36,188 nt of DNA from PHAA01 sp964494735 (GCA_964494735.1 CAZBSD010000023.1:1-36188), one strand, 5' to 3'; counted from the first letter of the stretch, positions 1 through 8,484 are shown. Numbers and translations: made by a program. Notes: generated by a model not told the origin, from the sequence alone.

Positions 1-38
1 TTCAAGACCGCCTCCTTCAACCGCTCGGACACCCCTCC
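1..38 (-). tRNA. tRNA-Ser(UGA), 5' part only
   Basis: The minus strand begins GGAGGGGTGTCCGAGCGG at position 38, the typical 5' half of a bacterial tRNA-Ser (7-nt acceptor strand, D-arm with GAGCGGTTGAAGG). It continues to the anticodon loop CTTGAA, which places anticodon UGA at positions 4-2. The gene is cut by the window edge, so the long variable arm that would confirm Ser is not visible. It lies directly downstream of serS, as in B. subtilis. Confidence 0.85.
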
Positions 39-50
39 ACTAGAAGGATA

Positions 51-67
51 CACTGATTAAATCAGTG
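51..67. repeat. 8-bp inverted repeat in the tRNA-Ser leader
   Basis: CACTGATT and AATCAGTG flank a single A, a perfect 8-bp inverted repeat. It lies between the -10 of the tRNA-Ser promoter and the mature tRNA 5' end, so it would be near the start of the precursor transcript. There is no T-run, so it is not a convincing serS terminator. Function is unknown. Confidence 0.5.
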
Positions 68-75
68 CAAAAGCA

Positions 76-105
76 AGTATAGCACAGACTCGAAGTTATT
101 GTCAA
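76..105 (-). promoter_or_regulatory. Sigma-A-type promoter for tRNA-Ser
   Basis: On the minus strand a perfect -35 TTGACA (105-100) is followed after 18 nt by the -10 TATACT (81-76). The expected start of transcription is near position 69, about 30 nt before the tRNA 5' end. It lies between the serS stop and the tRNA, so the tRNA can be transcribed independently of the T-box-controlled serS operon. Confidence 0.8.
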
Positions 106-123
106 TGAACTACGGTGTTACGC

Positions 124-1395
124 TTAACCTATCCGTTCCACGCCACCCATGTAGGACCTGAGGACTGGCGGAATCATTATCGAGCCATCCGCTCGCTGGT
201 AATTCTCCATTATGGCAGCTACCGTTCTGCCTACAGCTACCCCTGAACCGTTTAGAGTATGGACGTATCTTATCTTCTCCTTAGATGCGGGTCGGTAGCG
301 AATGTTGGCTCTCCGGGCTTGAAAGTCCAGACAGTTGGAACAGGAGGATATCTCTTTGTAATCACTGTAACTGGGCATCCAAACCTCCAAGTCATATGTT
401 TTAGCCGATGAGAACCCCATATCGCCCGTACTCAGCAAAACCACCCGGTAAGGAAGTCCCAGTATCTGCAACACACTTTCTGCGTTGCCAGTCATACTCT
501 CCAGTTCTTCAAAGGATCTTTCCGGGGTGACCAACTTAACCAGTTCCACTTTATTGAATTGGTGCTGGCGGATGACTCCGCGGGTATCTCGGCCGTGCGA
601 TCCGGCTTCCGCCCTAAAACAAGCGGTGTATGCAGTCATATAACGCGGCAGATCCTTCTCCTCCAGAATCTCTTCACGGTAGAGGTTGGTAAGTGGGACT
701 TCAGCGGTAGGTACCAGGTACATCTCCCGCCCCTCCACTTTGAACATATCTTCGGCAAATTTGGGCAATTGCCCCGTACCGACCATGCATTCGCGATTTA
801 CCATGAACGGCGGGAAAATCTCTTCATATCCATGCTCGTAAATGTGAGTATCAAGAAAGAAATTGATAATGGCCCTTTCCAAGCGGGCTCCCAAGCCTCT
901 ATACACAGTGAAACGTGCTCCGGATACTTTAGCCGCCCTTTCAAAATCCAGAATCCCTAAGCTGGGTCCAATATCCCAGTGTGCTTGGGGTTCAAATTCG
1001 AATTGGCGCGGCTCCCCCCATGTCCTTATCACCTGGTTACTATTTTCGTTAGCTCCCACTGGCACCGAAGCATCGGGCAGATTGGGGATATTAAGCATAA
1101 TATTCTCTAAAGCGTCCTCCACTTCCGCAAGCTTTTGGTCAAGTTCCTTTATCTTCTGCCCCGCTTGTCTCACTCTTTCTATTAATTCCTCAGGATTCTC
1201 ACCCTGCTTCATCTGCCGGCCTACTTCCTGCGATGATTGGTTGCGGAACTTTTTGATTTCTTCCGTCTCCACCAGTAGTGTTCTCCTTTGGTTATCCAGG
1301 GCGAGGAAGTTTTCTAATAGCCCCATCTGGTTTCTGTTTCGCAAAGCGGTTTCGACCAATTCAGGCTGGGCCCGAACCATTTTGGCATCCAACAT
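124..1395 (-). CDS. serS: Seryl-tRNA synthetase
   Basis: Class II aminoacyl-tRNA synthetase that charges tRNA-Ser, and also tRNA-Sec, with serine in the cytoplasm. It has 424 residues, the usual family length. The N-terminal part is the long antiparallel coiled-coil arm rich in Lys, Glu and Gln that grips the tRNA-Ser variable arm. The class II core follows, with TAEVPLTNLYREE, FRAEAGSHGRDTRGVIRQHQF (motif 2 region) and a C-terminal motif 3 segment with LNGSGVAVGRT. I chose the ATG at 1395 (MLDAKMV) because AAAGGAGG stands 7 nt upstream; the frame stays open upstream to 1479, but that 28-residue extension is not family-like. It is the third gene of the T-box operon, 90 bp after serA. Its product also supplies Ser-tRNA(Sec) for the selA/selB/selC system at the other end of this window. 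Confidence 0.97.
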   Translation of the reverse strand: MLDAKMVRAQPELVETALRNRNQMGLLENFLALDNQRRTLLVETEEIKKFRNQSSQEVGRQMKQGENPEELIERVRQAGQKIKELDQKLAEVEDALENIMLNIPNLPDASVPVGANENSNQVIRTWGEPRQFEFEPQAHWDIGPSLGILDFERAAKVSGARFTVYRGLGARLERAIINFFLDTHIYEHGYEEIFPPFMVNRECMVGTGQLPKFAEDMFKVEGREMYLVPTAEVPLTNLYREEILEEKDLPRYMTAYTACFRAEAGSHGRDTRGVIRQHQFNKVELVKLVTPERSFEELESMTGNAESVLQILGLPYRVVLLSTGDMGFSSAKTYDLEVWMPSYSDYKEISSCSNCLDFQARRANIRYRPASKEKIRYVHTLNGSGVAVGRTVAAIMENYQRADGSIMIPPVLRSYMGGVERIG

Positions 1396-1485
1396 TCCTT
1401 TCCCTCCTTTAGGTTCGTTCTTTATGCTAGTTCTATTAGCCGGATCCCGCCCAGGATTCATGTCGGGCCGGCTCGACAATCCGCT

Positions 1486-3078
1486 TTAGAAATGAAGTAA
1501 TATGGGGCGACCTATAATACCATCCAATTTTCCCAACCGGTCCAGGGCGTCTGTTTCCACTCTGTTATCGACATTGAGTAGCATTATGGCCTTTGCACCG
1601 CTGGCATGGGGTGCTACTTTCATCCCCGATATGTTAATCCCCTCATCACCTAAAGCGGTAGCAAATGGGCCAATCACACGGGGACGGTCCTCGTTTTCAG
1701 CCACTAGTACATACCCGGCCAAGGTGGTCTCGGTTTCATAACCGTTGATATCCACCAACAGTGGGTTGCGGGCACGGGACAAGGTGCCTTCCATCTCCAA
1801 CTGGTTTTTGGCGCTTATGATTCTAGCCGAAATAAGATTTTTATAACGCTTGGGGCTGACCTCTTCTTTACTGTCAAAGACCTTGATTCCGCGATCTTCT
1901 GCGGTCAGTCTGGCATTTACATAGTTGACCGTTTCTCCCATCACCGGTTCCAGTAATCCCCTAAGGAATCCTATCGTCAGTATTTCGGTTTCGCTGACAC
2001 TTATGGGTCCGCTATAGGTAAGCTCAACTCTTGCTACCGGGTCTTTGTGGATCTGGAAATAAATATTTCCCATCTTTTCGGCAAGAGTAATATAGGGGCG
2101 CAAATACTCCAGTTCTTCACTCAGTATCGTAGGCAGATTTACTACATTTGGCACTATGCCGCCTTCCAATGCTCTGACTACTTGCTCGGCTATGGTCTCT
2201 CCCACCCGTTTCTGGGCCTCGAAAGTATCTGCCCCCAAATGAGGTGTGCAGACAGTATTGTTGAAATTGAATAATGGATTGTCATGGGCAGGTTCCTTCT
2301 CATAAACGTCCAAACCAGCCGAGGCTACCTTGCCGCTTTCCAGCGCTTTCAGCAGGGCAGCTTCCTCTATTATTCCTCCTCGGGCACAATTGACCACCCT
2401 TACCCCATCCTTGGCCAAGGACAGTATCCGGCTGTTGATTATATGCATGGTCTCTTCATTGCGGGGGGTGTGGACGGTGAGAACATCGGCTTCCTGAACC
2501 AGTTGGTCCAGCGTATCCTTTTTCTCCGCTCCAAACCTTTCAAAACGTTCATCAGATATATAGGGATCGTATGCAATTACTTTCATATTAAAAGCCTTCA
2601 GGCGGGTAGCCACCATGGAGCCGATCCGACCCAATCCCACGATTCCAACCGTCTTTCCAAATAGTTCGGTTCCCCTGAATGGAGAACGATCCCAAGTTCC
2701 CGCTTTAAGAACATTGTTGGCCCAAGCAGTATTTCGCACCGAGGACAGTAAAAGGCTCATGGTCTGCTCGGCTGCGGAGATGGTGTTGCTGTCCGGTGTA
2801 TTGGCCACTATGATCCCATAGCGGGTACAAACATCCACATCGATGTTGTCGACTCCATTGCCAGCGCGTCCGACAACCTTTAATTTGGTGCCTCTCTTAA
2901 TCAGTTCCTCGTTTACTTTCGTAACGCTCCTTACGATTAAGGCGTCATATTGATCTATTATCTCTAAAAGATCACCTCTGGAGATACCGCTGCGGTAGTC
3001 TACATCAAGGGTAGATCTCAACAATTTCAATCCCTCATCAGCAATACTCTCGGTTACTATGACCTTTTTCTTTTCCAT
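1486..3078 (-). CDS. serA: D-3-phosphoglycerate dehydrogenase
   Basis: Oxidises 3-phosphoglycerate to 3-phosphohydroxypyruvate with NAD, the first step of serine synthesis. At 530 residues it is the long form: a D-2-hydroxyacid dehydrogenase core (about 1-310), an intervening allosteric substrate-binding domain, and a C-terminal ACT domain (about 455-530). Visible motifs are the NAD-binding GLGRIG (148-153) and the expected catalytic Arg233 (NCARGG), Glu262 (YEKEP) and His280 (TPHLGAD). The ACT domain is where serine usually exerts feedback inhibition in this family; here that is inferred. The ATG at 3078 has AGGGAGGA 8-9 nt upstream. It lies 22 bp after the aminotransferase gene and shares its T-box leader, so it would be controlled both by tRNA-Ser charging and probably by serine itself. 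Confidence 0.96.
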   Translation of the reverse strand: MEKKKVIVTESIADEGLKLLRSTLDVDYRSGISRGDLLEIIDQYDALIVRSVTKVNEELIKRGTKLKVVGRAGNGVDNIDVDVCTRYGIIVANTPDSNTISAAEQTMSLLLSSVRNTAWANNVLKAGTWDRSPFRGTELFGKTVGIVGLGRIGSMVATRLKAFNMKVIAYDPYISDERFERFGAEKKDTLDQLVQEADVLTVHTPRNEETMHIINSRILSLAKDGVRVVNCARGGIIEEAALLKALESGKVASAGLDVYEKEPAHDNPLFNFNNTVCTPHLGADTFEAQKRVGETIAEQVVRALEGGIVPNVVNLPTILSEELEYLRPYITLAEKMGNIYFQIHKDPVARVELTYSGPISVSETEILTIGFLRGLLEPVMGETVNYVNARLTAEDRGIKVFDSKEEVSPKRYKNLISARIISAKNQLEMEGTLSRARNPLLVDINGYETETTLAGYVLVAENEDRPRVIGPFATALGDEGINISGMKVAPHASGAKAIMLLNVDNRVETDALDRLGKLDGIIGRPILLHF

Positions 3079-3100
3079 GCTAAAGTTCCTCCCTTTTTCC

Positions 3101-4264
3101 TTATTTAGAGATATGGTAATTATATAAGATCTCCTGGGCTCTATGTAATCCAGATCCCATCTTCAGATCGTAACCAAATTTGACCAGGGTCAGCTCTAGC
3201 GCTGCCAACACTGATATTATGTCCAATTCCCGCACATAGCCCAGATGTCCCATACGAAAGATGACATTGTCGAGCTTTAGTTGCCCCCCGGCCAGGATGA
3301 TGTTGAACTCTTCCAGCATATATTTGCGGATAGGGTTGGCACCGATTGATTCCGGGGCACAGATGGAAGTCACGGCGTTAGAAGCGAATCGTTTCTCCGT
3401 AAACAACTTCAATCCCATAGCCTGAATGCTGCTCCGCACCATATCGCGATAATTGCGATGACGGTTTAAAACATTTTCGAGCCCTTCCTCCTCAAGCATT
3501 TTTAATGCTTCCTGCAAGCCGAAATACAGGGATATGGGCGGAGTAAACGGAGTCTGCCCGGTTTCTTGGTACTGTAATCCTATGTTGACGTCCCAATAGT
3601 AACGGCTGTTTGGGTTGTTGCGCTGTTTGGCCAGCGCCTTTTGACTAAAGGCCATAAAGCTAAGCCCCGGCGGAATCATGAAAGCCTTCTGGGAGCCGCT
3701 AACTACTACATCCAACCCCCATTCATCCATCCTCATATCATGAGCGGCTAATCCGCTTACCGAGTCTACCATAAATAAGGCCGGATGATCGCCGATAGCT
3801 TGCCGTATGGTTTGAACATCGTTACAAGCGCCGGTTGAGGTTTCATTATGGGTGATCAATATGGCTTTAATTTCTCCATTTTTGTCTTGGTCTATCCGGT
3901 CCTTGATCCGGTCAGAATCAGCTCCGCTTCCCCAAGGGAAATCCATTTTCTCCACTCGTGCCCCAAAACGGGCCGCTATCTCTGCAAAGCGATCTCCGAA
4001 GACTCCAATAGATACTGCCAGCACTTTTTCTCCCGGAGCTATGAAATTAGCTACGGCTGCTTCCAAACCCCCCGTCCCCGAAGCTGGATAGATTAAGAGG
4101 TTATCTTGGGTTCGGTAGATCCTCTTCACGCCATCTACTACGTCCTCGATTATAGCCCTGAATTCAGGCCCTCGGTGGTTTATCATCGGCCGGTCCATCG
4201 CCCGGGCTACCCTCAACGGTATAGGAGTAGGCCCTGGAATCAGAAGATATTGTGCGCTTTTCAT
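3101..4264 (-). CDS. Class V aminotransferase, probable serine-pathway enzyme
   Basis: PLP-dependent aminotransferase of the serine-pyruvate/alanine-glyoxylate (PucG-like) family, 387 residues. It opens with the family pattern LIPGPTPIPLRV, has the cofactor-phosphate loop ASGTGG (61-66), and the PLP-binding Lys193 in SGSQKAFMIPPG. It is not a classical SerC by sequence. It is first in a seryl T-box operon and is followed by serA, so it probably makes the amino group transfer of serine synthesis, on phosphohydroxypyruvate or on hydroxypyruvate. No serB phosphatase is nearby, so the exact substrate is open. The ATG at 4264 has a G-rich Shine-Dalgarno GGTGGGGGG about 10 nt upstream, directly after the T-box terminator. 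Confidence 0.88.
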   Translation of the reverse strand: MKSAQYLLIPGPTPIPLRVARAMDRPMINHRGPEFRAIIEDVVDGVKRIYRTQDNLLIYPASGTGGLEAAVANFIAPGEKVLAVSIGVFGDRFAEIAARFGARVEKMDFPWGSGADSDRIKDRIDQDKNGEIKAILITHNETSTGACNDVQTIRQAIGDHPALFMVDSVSGLAAHDMRMDEWGLDVVVSGSQKAFMIPPGLSFMAFSQKALAKQRNNPNSRYYWDVNIGLQYQETGQTPFTPPISLYFGLQEALKMLEEEGLENVLNRHRNYRDMVRSSIQAMGLKLFTEKRFASNAVTSICAPESIGANPIRKYMLEEFNIILAGGQLKLDNVIFRMGHLGYVRELDIISVLAALELTLVKFGYDLKMGSGLHRAQEILYNYHISK

Positions 4265-4291
4265 TTAAGGATAACCCCCCACCTAAAAATC

Positions 4292-4505
4292 AAAAAAGCC
4301 CCTCGCCCGCTTAGGGACGAGAGGTTTCCCGCGTTGCCACCCTTGTTGGCGTATGTACGCCCGCTTTATGGCTATAACGGAACCACCGCGACTGTTTTTT
4401 CAGTCACCCTCCGGGGTGGATTCAAAGCCGGGCAATACTGGTTCACACCATCCACCAGCTCTCTGTAATAACCCTGGTTCTTACTTTTCCCCATCATCGC
4501 ATCTA
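4292..4505 (-). promoter_or_regulatory. T-box riboswitch, tRNA-Ser specific
   Basis: The minus-strand leader holds a complete T-box. Stem I carries AGAGAGCTGGTGGATGG and GTGTGAACCAG (AG-bulge/distal loop type), then GAATCCACCCC with specifier UCC (Ser) at 4420-4418. The T-box sequence AAGGGTGGCAACGCGGG lies at 4344-4328. Its bulge reads UGGC (4339-4336), complementary to the GCCA end of a tRNA with discriminator G, as in tRNA-Ser. A terminator follows: CCTCTCG pairs with CGAGGGG (about 4324-4298), then a T6 run (4297-4292). Uncharged tRNA-Ser(GGA) should favour readthrough into the aminotransferase-serA-serS operon. Specifier and discriminator agree, so I am confident of the amino acid. Confidence 0.95.
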
Positions 4506-4525
4506 GCTCAATTCAATTATGCTAA

Positions 4526-4554
4526 ATTATATTACACCGCCAAACCTTTGGCAA
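4526..4554 (-). promoter_or_regulatory. Sigma-A-type promoter of the T-box serine operon
   Basis: On the minus strand -35 TTGCCA (4554-4549), 17-nt spacer, perfect -10 TATAAT (4531-4526). Start of transcription is expected near 4519, just before T-box stem I. The promoter begins only 5 bp after the pdxT stop codon. A short inverted repeat GCCAAA/TTTGGC (4552-4539) overlaps the -35 and spacer; it could be an operator or chance. Confidence 0.85.
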
Positions 4555-4559
4555 TAAGG

Positions 4560-5129
4560 CTAGTCCAACATTTCCAGGAAGTATCTGTGTATACTCGTAT
4601 CATCGGTTAGTTCGGGATGGAATGCGGTGGCCAGTAGATTGCCCTCCCTGACCATCACTATTTTATCCTCATATTGAGATAAGATGCGTGTTTTGCCCCA
4701 TACTCTTTCCACATAGGGGGCACGGATAAACACTCCCCGACTGGGTGGCAGTCCATCAATGTGTAATTCGGTTTCAAAGCTCTCCACTTGCCTCCCGAAG
4801 GCGTTCCTCTTCACCGAAATATCCATCAGGCCTAATCCAACCTGGTCCATATCTACTACCTCGCGAGCCAGTAGAATCATGCCGGCACAGGTTCCCCAAA
4901 TAGGCATGCCCTCGGTACAACGGCGGCGGATAGGTTCCAACAAGCCATAGGCCTGCATTAATTTGCCGATGGTGGTACTTTCTCCTCCGGGGATTATTAA
5001 GGCCTCCACATGGTCCAACTCTTGGGCGCTCCGTACCTGGTTGGCCCCGGCACCGCATCTTGCCAATGCAGCTTGATGTTCGACAAACGCTCCTTGCAGA
5101 GCCAACACCCCTACCTTTTTACCAGCCAC
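4560..5129 (-). CDS. pdxT: Pyridoxal 5'-phosphate synthase glutaminase subunit PdxT
   Basis: Class I glutamine amidotransferase that releases ammonia from glutamine and channels it to PdxS, in the cytoplasmic PLP synthase (12 PdxS with 12 PdxT). It has 189 residues, the normal length. The oxyanion/substrate strand PGGEST (47-52), nucleophile Cys81 (GTCAGM), and His171-x-Glu173 (FHPEL) form a complete triad. Start ATG at 5129 overlaps the pdxS 3' end by 11 bp, which suggests translational coupling and equal subunit production. PLP made here is the cofactor of the aminotransferase and SelA in the same window. Confidence 0.97.
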   Translation of the reverse strand: MAGKKVGVLALQGAFVEHQAALARCGAGANQVRSAQELDHVEALIIPGGESTTIGKLMQAYGLLEPIRRRCTEGMPIWGTCAGMILLAREVVDMDQVGLGLMDISVKRNAFGRQVESFETELHIDGLPPSRGVFIRAPYVERVWGKTRILSQYEDKIVMVREGNLLATAFHPELTDDTSIHRYFLEMLD

Positions 5130-6003
5130 GATCCTGCATCCTGTCTTCGGGCTTGATGGTCATTATATCTATTCCCGACATTGCCTCCCCCAAATCCCGG
5201 GAAATCTCAGCGAGGATGGCCGCATCCTGGAAATAGGTTGTGGCTGCTACTATTGCTTTGGCCCGGCGGGCAGGATCCCCTGATTTAAATATACCAGAAC
5301 CCACAAATATGCCATCGCAGCCCAACTGCATCATCAATGCGGCATCTGATGGCGTCGCAATACCTCCGGCTGCAAAGTTGACTACTGGCAAACACTTCTG
5401 TCTGGCTGTCTCCAGGACAAGCTCATAAGGGGCGCCTATATCCTTGGCAGCAGTCATCAACTCTTCCTCAGGCAGATTGGCAACCCAGCGGATTTCATCA
5501 TTCACCTGACGGATATGACGCACCGCTTCTACAACGTTTCCAGTCCCCGGCTCACCTTTGGTGCGTATCATAGCTGCACCTTCACCGATCCGGCGTAAAG
5601 CCTCACCCAGGTTTCTGGCTCCACAGACGAACGGTACCTTGAATTGACGCTTGTTGACATGGTATTTCTCATCGGCTGGAGTCAATACTTCACTTTCATC
5701 TATATAGTCTATTCCAAGTGCTTGCAATACCTGCGCCTCTACGAAGTGACCTATCCGGCATTTGGCCATCACGGGAATGGTTACCGCCTCCATTATCTTC
5801 AGGACTATACTCGGATCGGCCATGCGGGCTATGCCCCCTGCCGCCCGGATGTCAGCTGGCACCCTTTCCAGCGCCATAACCGCGCAAGCACCGGCTGCTT
5901 CCGCTATCTTGGCTTGTTCCGGAGTGGTTACATCCATAATCACCCCACCCTTCAACATCTGTGCCAAACCTGTTTTAACTTTAAAAGTACCTGTTTCTTG
6001 CAT
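5119..6003 (-). CDS. pdxS: Pyridoxal 5'-phosphate synthase subunit PdxS
   Basis: Makes PLP directly from ribose 5-phosphate, glyceraldehyde 3-phosphate and ammonia (DXP-independent route). It is a 294-residue TIM barrel. Asp24 (VIMDV), Lys81 (MAKCRIGH), which forms the ribose 5-phosphate Schiff base, and Lys149 (RTKGEPG), the second swinging lysine, sit at the same numbers as in B. subtilis. Start ATG at 6003 has GGAGGT 7 nt upstream. It lies 32 bp after gyrA with no terminator seen between, so it may be the tail of the dnaA-gyrA transcription unit. A Noc-site-like palindrome lies inside the gene at 5192-5205. Confidence 0.98.
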   Translation of the reverse strand: MQETGTFKVKTGLAQMLKGGVIMDVTTPEQAKIAEAAGACAVMALERVPADIRAAGGIARMADPSIVLKIMEAVTIPVMAKCRIGHFVEAQVLQALGIDYIDESEVLTPADEKYHVNKRQFKVPFVCGARNLGEALRRIGEGAAMIRTKGEPGTGNVVEAVRHIRQVNDEIRWVANLPEEELMTAAKDIGAPYELVLETARQKCLPVVNFAAGGIATPSDAALMMQLGCDGIFVGSGIFKSGDPARRAKAIVAATTYFQDAAILAEISRDLGEAMSGIDIMTIKPEDRMQDRGW

Positions 6004-6035
6004 CTTATAACCTCCAAAGTCCCAATAGTAGTGTA

Positions 6036-8471
6036 TCAGTCTTCTTTTTCGATCTTGAAGCGGGCTACCGCAGCCACTTTGTCGTTTTCGGATGTTTTCA
6101 TCAATACAACCCCGCGCGCATACCTCTTCTGCGTGGATATGCCGCTGGCCTCCAGTCTGATGATCTGTCCGGCGCTGGTCAGGATGACCAGTTCCTCTCC
6201 TTCGACAATTATTTTAAAGCCTACTATTGGACCGTTCTTGTTGTCAACATTTATGGTCTTAAGCCCCTTGCCTCCCCGGTGTTGGGTGCGGTATTCGGCT
6301 AACGGAGTCTTTTTTCCGTATCCGTTTTCGGTTACCATAAAAGCTCCACCGCCGGGTCGGTCTTTGTCTACTCCTACCACATAATCGCCCGGATCAAGTC
6401 TAATTCCTTTAAGTCCTCCAGCAGTTCTTCCCATGCTGCGAACCTGCTGCTCATCGAATATTATCGCTTGACCCAGGGATGTCACCAGCATTATCCTATC
6501 ATCTCCATCAACTCGGATGACACCTATCAATTCGTCCTCATCCGCCAAATTCATGGCTATTATCCCGCTCTTTCTGATATTGGCCAGGTCAGACAACCTT
6601 ATTTTTTTTACTATTCCTCTTTTAGTAGCCATTATCAAGTGTCTTCTATCGTCAATACTGCGCGCTGCCACGATGGTCGTTACCTTCTCCCCCTCCTTCA
6701 AGTCCAGAAAGTTGACCAGCGCCATGCCCTTGGCCTGACGTGAAGACTCTGGTATCTGATGGGCTTTGGAGCAGAAGACTCGCCCCTGATTAGTGAAGAA
6801 GAAGACGGTGGCCAATACACTGGTAACCACTATGTCATGGGCAAAGTCCTCGGCCCTGGTGCTGGTAGAGCTTATTCCCTTGCCGCCCCTCTTTTGAGCC
6901 CTATATGTATCCAGTGGTTGCCTTTTAATATAACCTCGGTGGCTTAATGTGATGACCACTTCATGTTCTTCGATAAAATCCTCGTCCTCATAATCCATGT
7001 TTGACGCGCTTATCTCGGTACGGCGCTTATCCCCGTAACGAGCTTTAATCTCATCCAGATCATCCTTGATAATCTCCAGGACTCTCTCCGGCCGGGTGAG
7101 AACATCTTCCAAATCAGCTATCCTTATCACTAAATCACGCATTTCTTCTTGCAGTCTGGCTCGCTCCAGCCCTGTTAGTTGGGCGAATCGCATATCCAGG
7201 ATCGCGTTGGCTTGGATCTCGCTCAAGTTAAATCTGGCGATCAATCCTTCCCGGGCGTTTTCTCGGTTGGCAGAACTTCTGATCAGGTTTATTATTTCAT
7301 CAAGATTGTCCATCGCAATTTGCAGCCCTTCCAGTATATGCAAACGGTTACGGGCTAGATTCAATTCGTGACGGGTCCTCCTGGTAACGACCTCTTGGCG
7401 GTGCTGGATGAAAAATTCCATCATCTGCTTGAGGTTAAGCACCAGCGGTTGTCCATTTACAAGGCTGAGCATAATCACCCCGAAGCTGTCTTCCAGCTGG
7501 GTGTGCCGATACAGATTGTTCATCAATATTTCTGCATTCACGTCCCGACGGGTCTCTATGACTATTCTTATACCGGCGCGATCCGACTCATCCCGGAGGT
7601 CTACAATCCCGTCTATTTTTTTGTCCCGGACCAAGCCAGCTATGCGTTCCACTACCCGCGCTTTGTTTACCTGGAATGGAATTTCCGAAATAATGATAGC
7701 ATTGCGCCCCCCTTTCTTCTCTTCAACTGAGTAGCGGGCTCGGATCTTGATACTTCCCCTGCCGGTTGTATAGGCTTGGCGGATGCCCCGATTCCCCATG
7801 ATTCCAGCTGTTGGAAAATCTGGTCCCGGTACGATTTCCATAAGCTCATCCACGGTGACCTCCGGATTATCTATCACCAACTTGATCCCATCCACGATCT
7901 CACTTAGATTATGAGGCGGGATATTGGTGGCCATGCCTACGGCAATACCTGCGGATCCATTAATCAGCAGGTTTGGTATCCGGCTGGGCAACACCTGTGG
8001 TTCTTCGCGGCTGTCATCATAATTGGGGCGCCAATCAACCGTATCCTTTTCTATGTCTTTGAGCATTTCACCTGCTATCCGGGCCATCCTCGATTCGGTG
8101 TACCGCATGGCTGCGGCAGAGTCGCCATCAATCGAACCGAAATTGCCATGTCCGTCGATTAACGGGTAGCGCATTGAAAAAGGCTGGGCCATTTTGACCA
8201 TAGTTTGATAGATGGCAGCATCTCCGTGAGGATGATATTTACCCATGACCTCACCGACTATATTGGCCGACTTCTTGTGGGGTTTATCATGGGTCATGCC
8301 CTGATCATAAAGCGCGTACAAAATGCGTCTATGGACCGGTTTGAGGCCATCCCTTACATCCGGCAGAGCTCTGGAAACGATAACACTCATCGAGTATTCC
8401 AGGAATGATTTCTTAACTTCTCGTTCTATGTCAATAGGTATCACTTTGCTGAACATGTTATCCTGTGTCAA
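6036..8471 (-). CDS. gyrA: DNA gyrase subunit A
   Basis: Breakage-reunion subunit of the type IIA topoisomerase that introduces negative supercoils; works as A2B2 with GyrB. It has 811 residues. The N-terminal winged-helix/tower part has catalytic Tyr124 (AAMRYTESRM), and the C-terminal pinwheel repeats contain the GyrA-box-like QKRGGKG. The start is the TTG at 8471, with AGGAGGG 8 nt upstream; an ATG five codons later (8456) is the alternative. In the quinolone region the sequence is HPHGDAAIYQ: the residues equivalent to E. coli Ser83 and Asp87 are Ala85 and Gln89, so both usual anchors of the quinolone water-metal bridge are absent. It follows gyrB by 13 bp in the same unit. Confidence 0.98.
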   Translation of the reverse strand: MTQDNMFSKVIPIDIEREVKKSFLEYSMSVIVSRALPDVRDGLKPVHRRILYALYDQGMTHDKPHKKSANIVGEVMGKYHPHGDAAIYQTMVKMAQPFSMRYPLIDGHGNFGSIDGDSAAAMRYTESRMARIAGEMLKDIEKDTVDWRPNYDDSREEPQVLPSRIPNLLINGSAGIAVGMATNIPPHNLSEIVDGIKLVIDNPEVTVDELMEIVPGPDFPTAGIMGNRGIRQAYTTGRGSIKIRARYSVEEKKGGRNAIIISEIPFQVNKARVVERIAGLVRDKKIDGIVDLRDESDRAGIRIVIETRRDVNAEILMNNLYRHTQLEDSFGVIMLSLVNGQPLVLNLKQMMEFFIQHRQEVVTRRTRHELNLARNRLHILEGLQIAMDNLDEIINLIRSSANRENAREGLIARFNLSEIQANAILDMRFAQLTGLERARLQEEMRDLVIRIADLEDVLTRPERVLEIIKDDLDEIKARYGDKRRTEISASNMDYEDEDFIEEHEVVITLSHRGYIKRQPLDTYRAQKRGGKGISSTSTRAEDFAHDIVVTSVLATVFFFTNQGRVFCSKAHQIPESSRQAKGMALVNFLDLKEGEKVTTIVAARSIDDRRHLIMATKRGIVKKIRLSDLANIRKSGIIAMNLADEDELIGVIRVDGDDRIMLVTSLGQAIIFDEQQVRSMGRTAGGLKGIRLDPGDYVVGVDKDRPGGGAFMVTENGYGKKTPLAEYRTQHRGGKGLKTINVDNKNGPIVGFKIIVEGEELVILTSAGQIIRLEASGISTQKRYARGVVLMKTSENDKVAAVARFKIEKED

Positions 8472-8484
8472 TTACATTACCCTC

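Noticed and set aside
863..1489. 208-codon open frame on the plus strand opposite serS
   Set aside because: It is fully antisense to a clearly conserved gene, has no family-like sequence and lacks a ribosome site; open antisense frames are common here.
4539..4552. Inverted repeat GCCAAA/TTTGGC after pdxT as a terminator
   Set aside because: The stem is only 5-6 bp, the loop is too small and no T-run follows; it overlaps the -35 of the T-box operon promoter.
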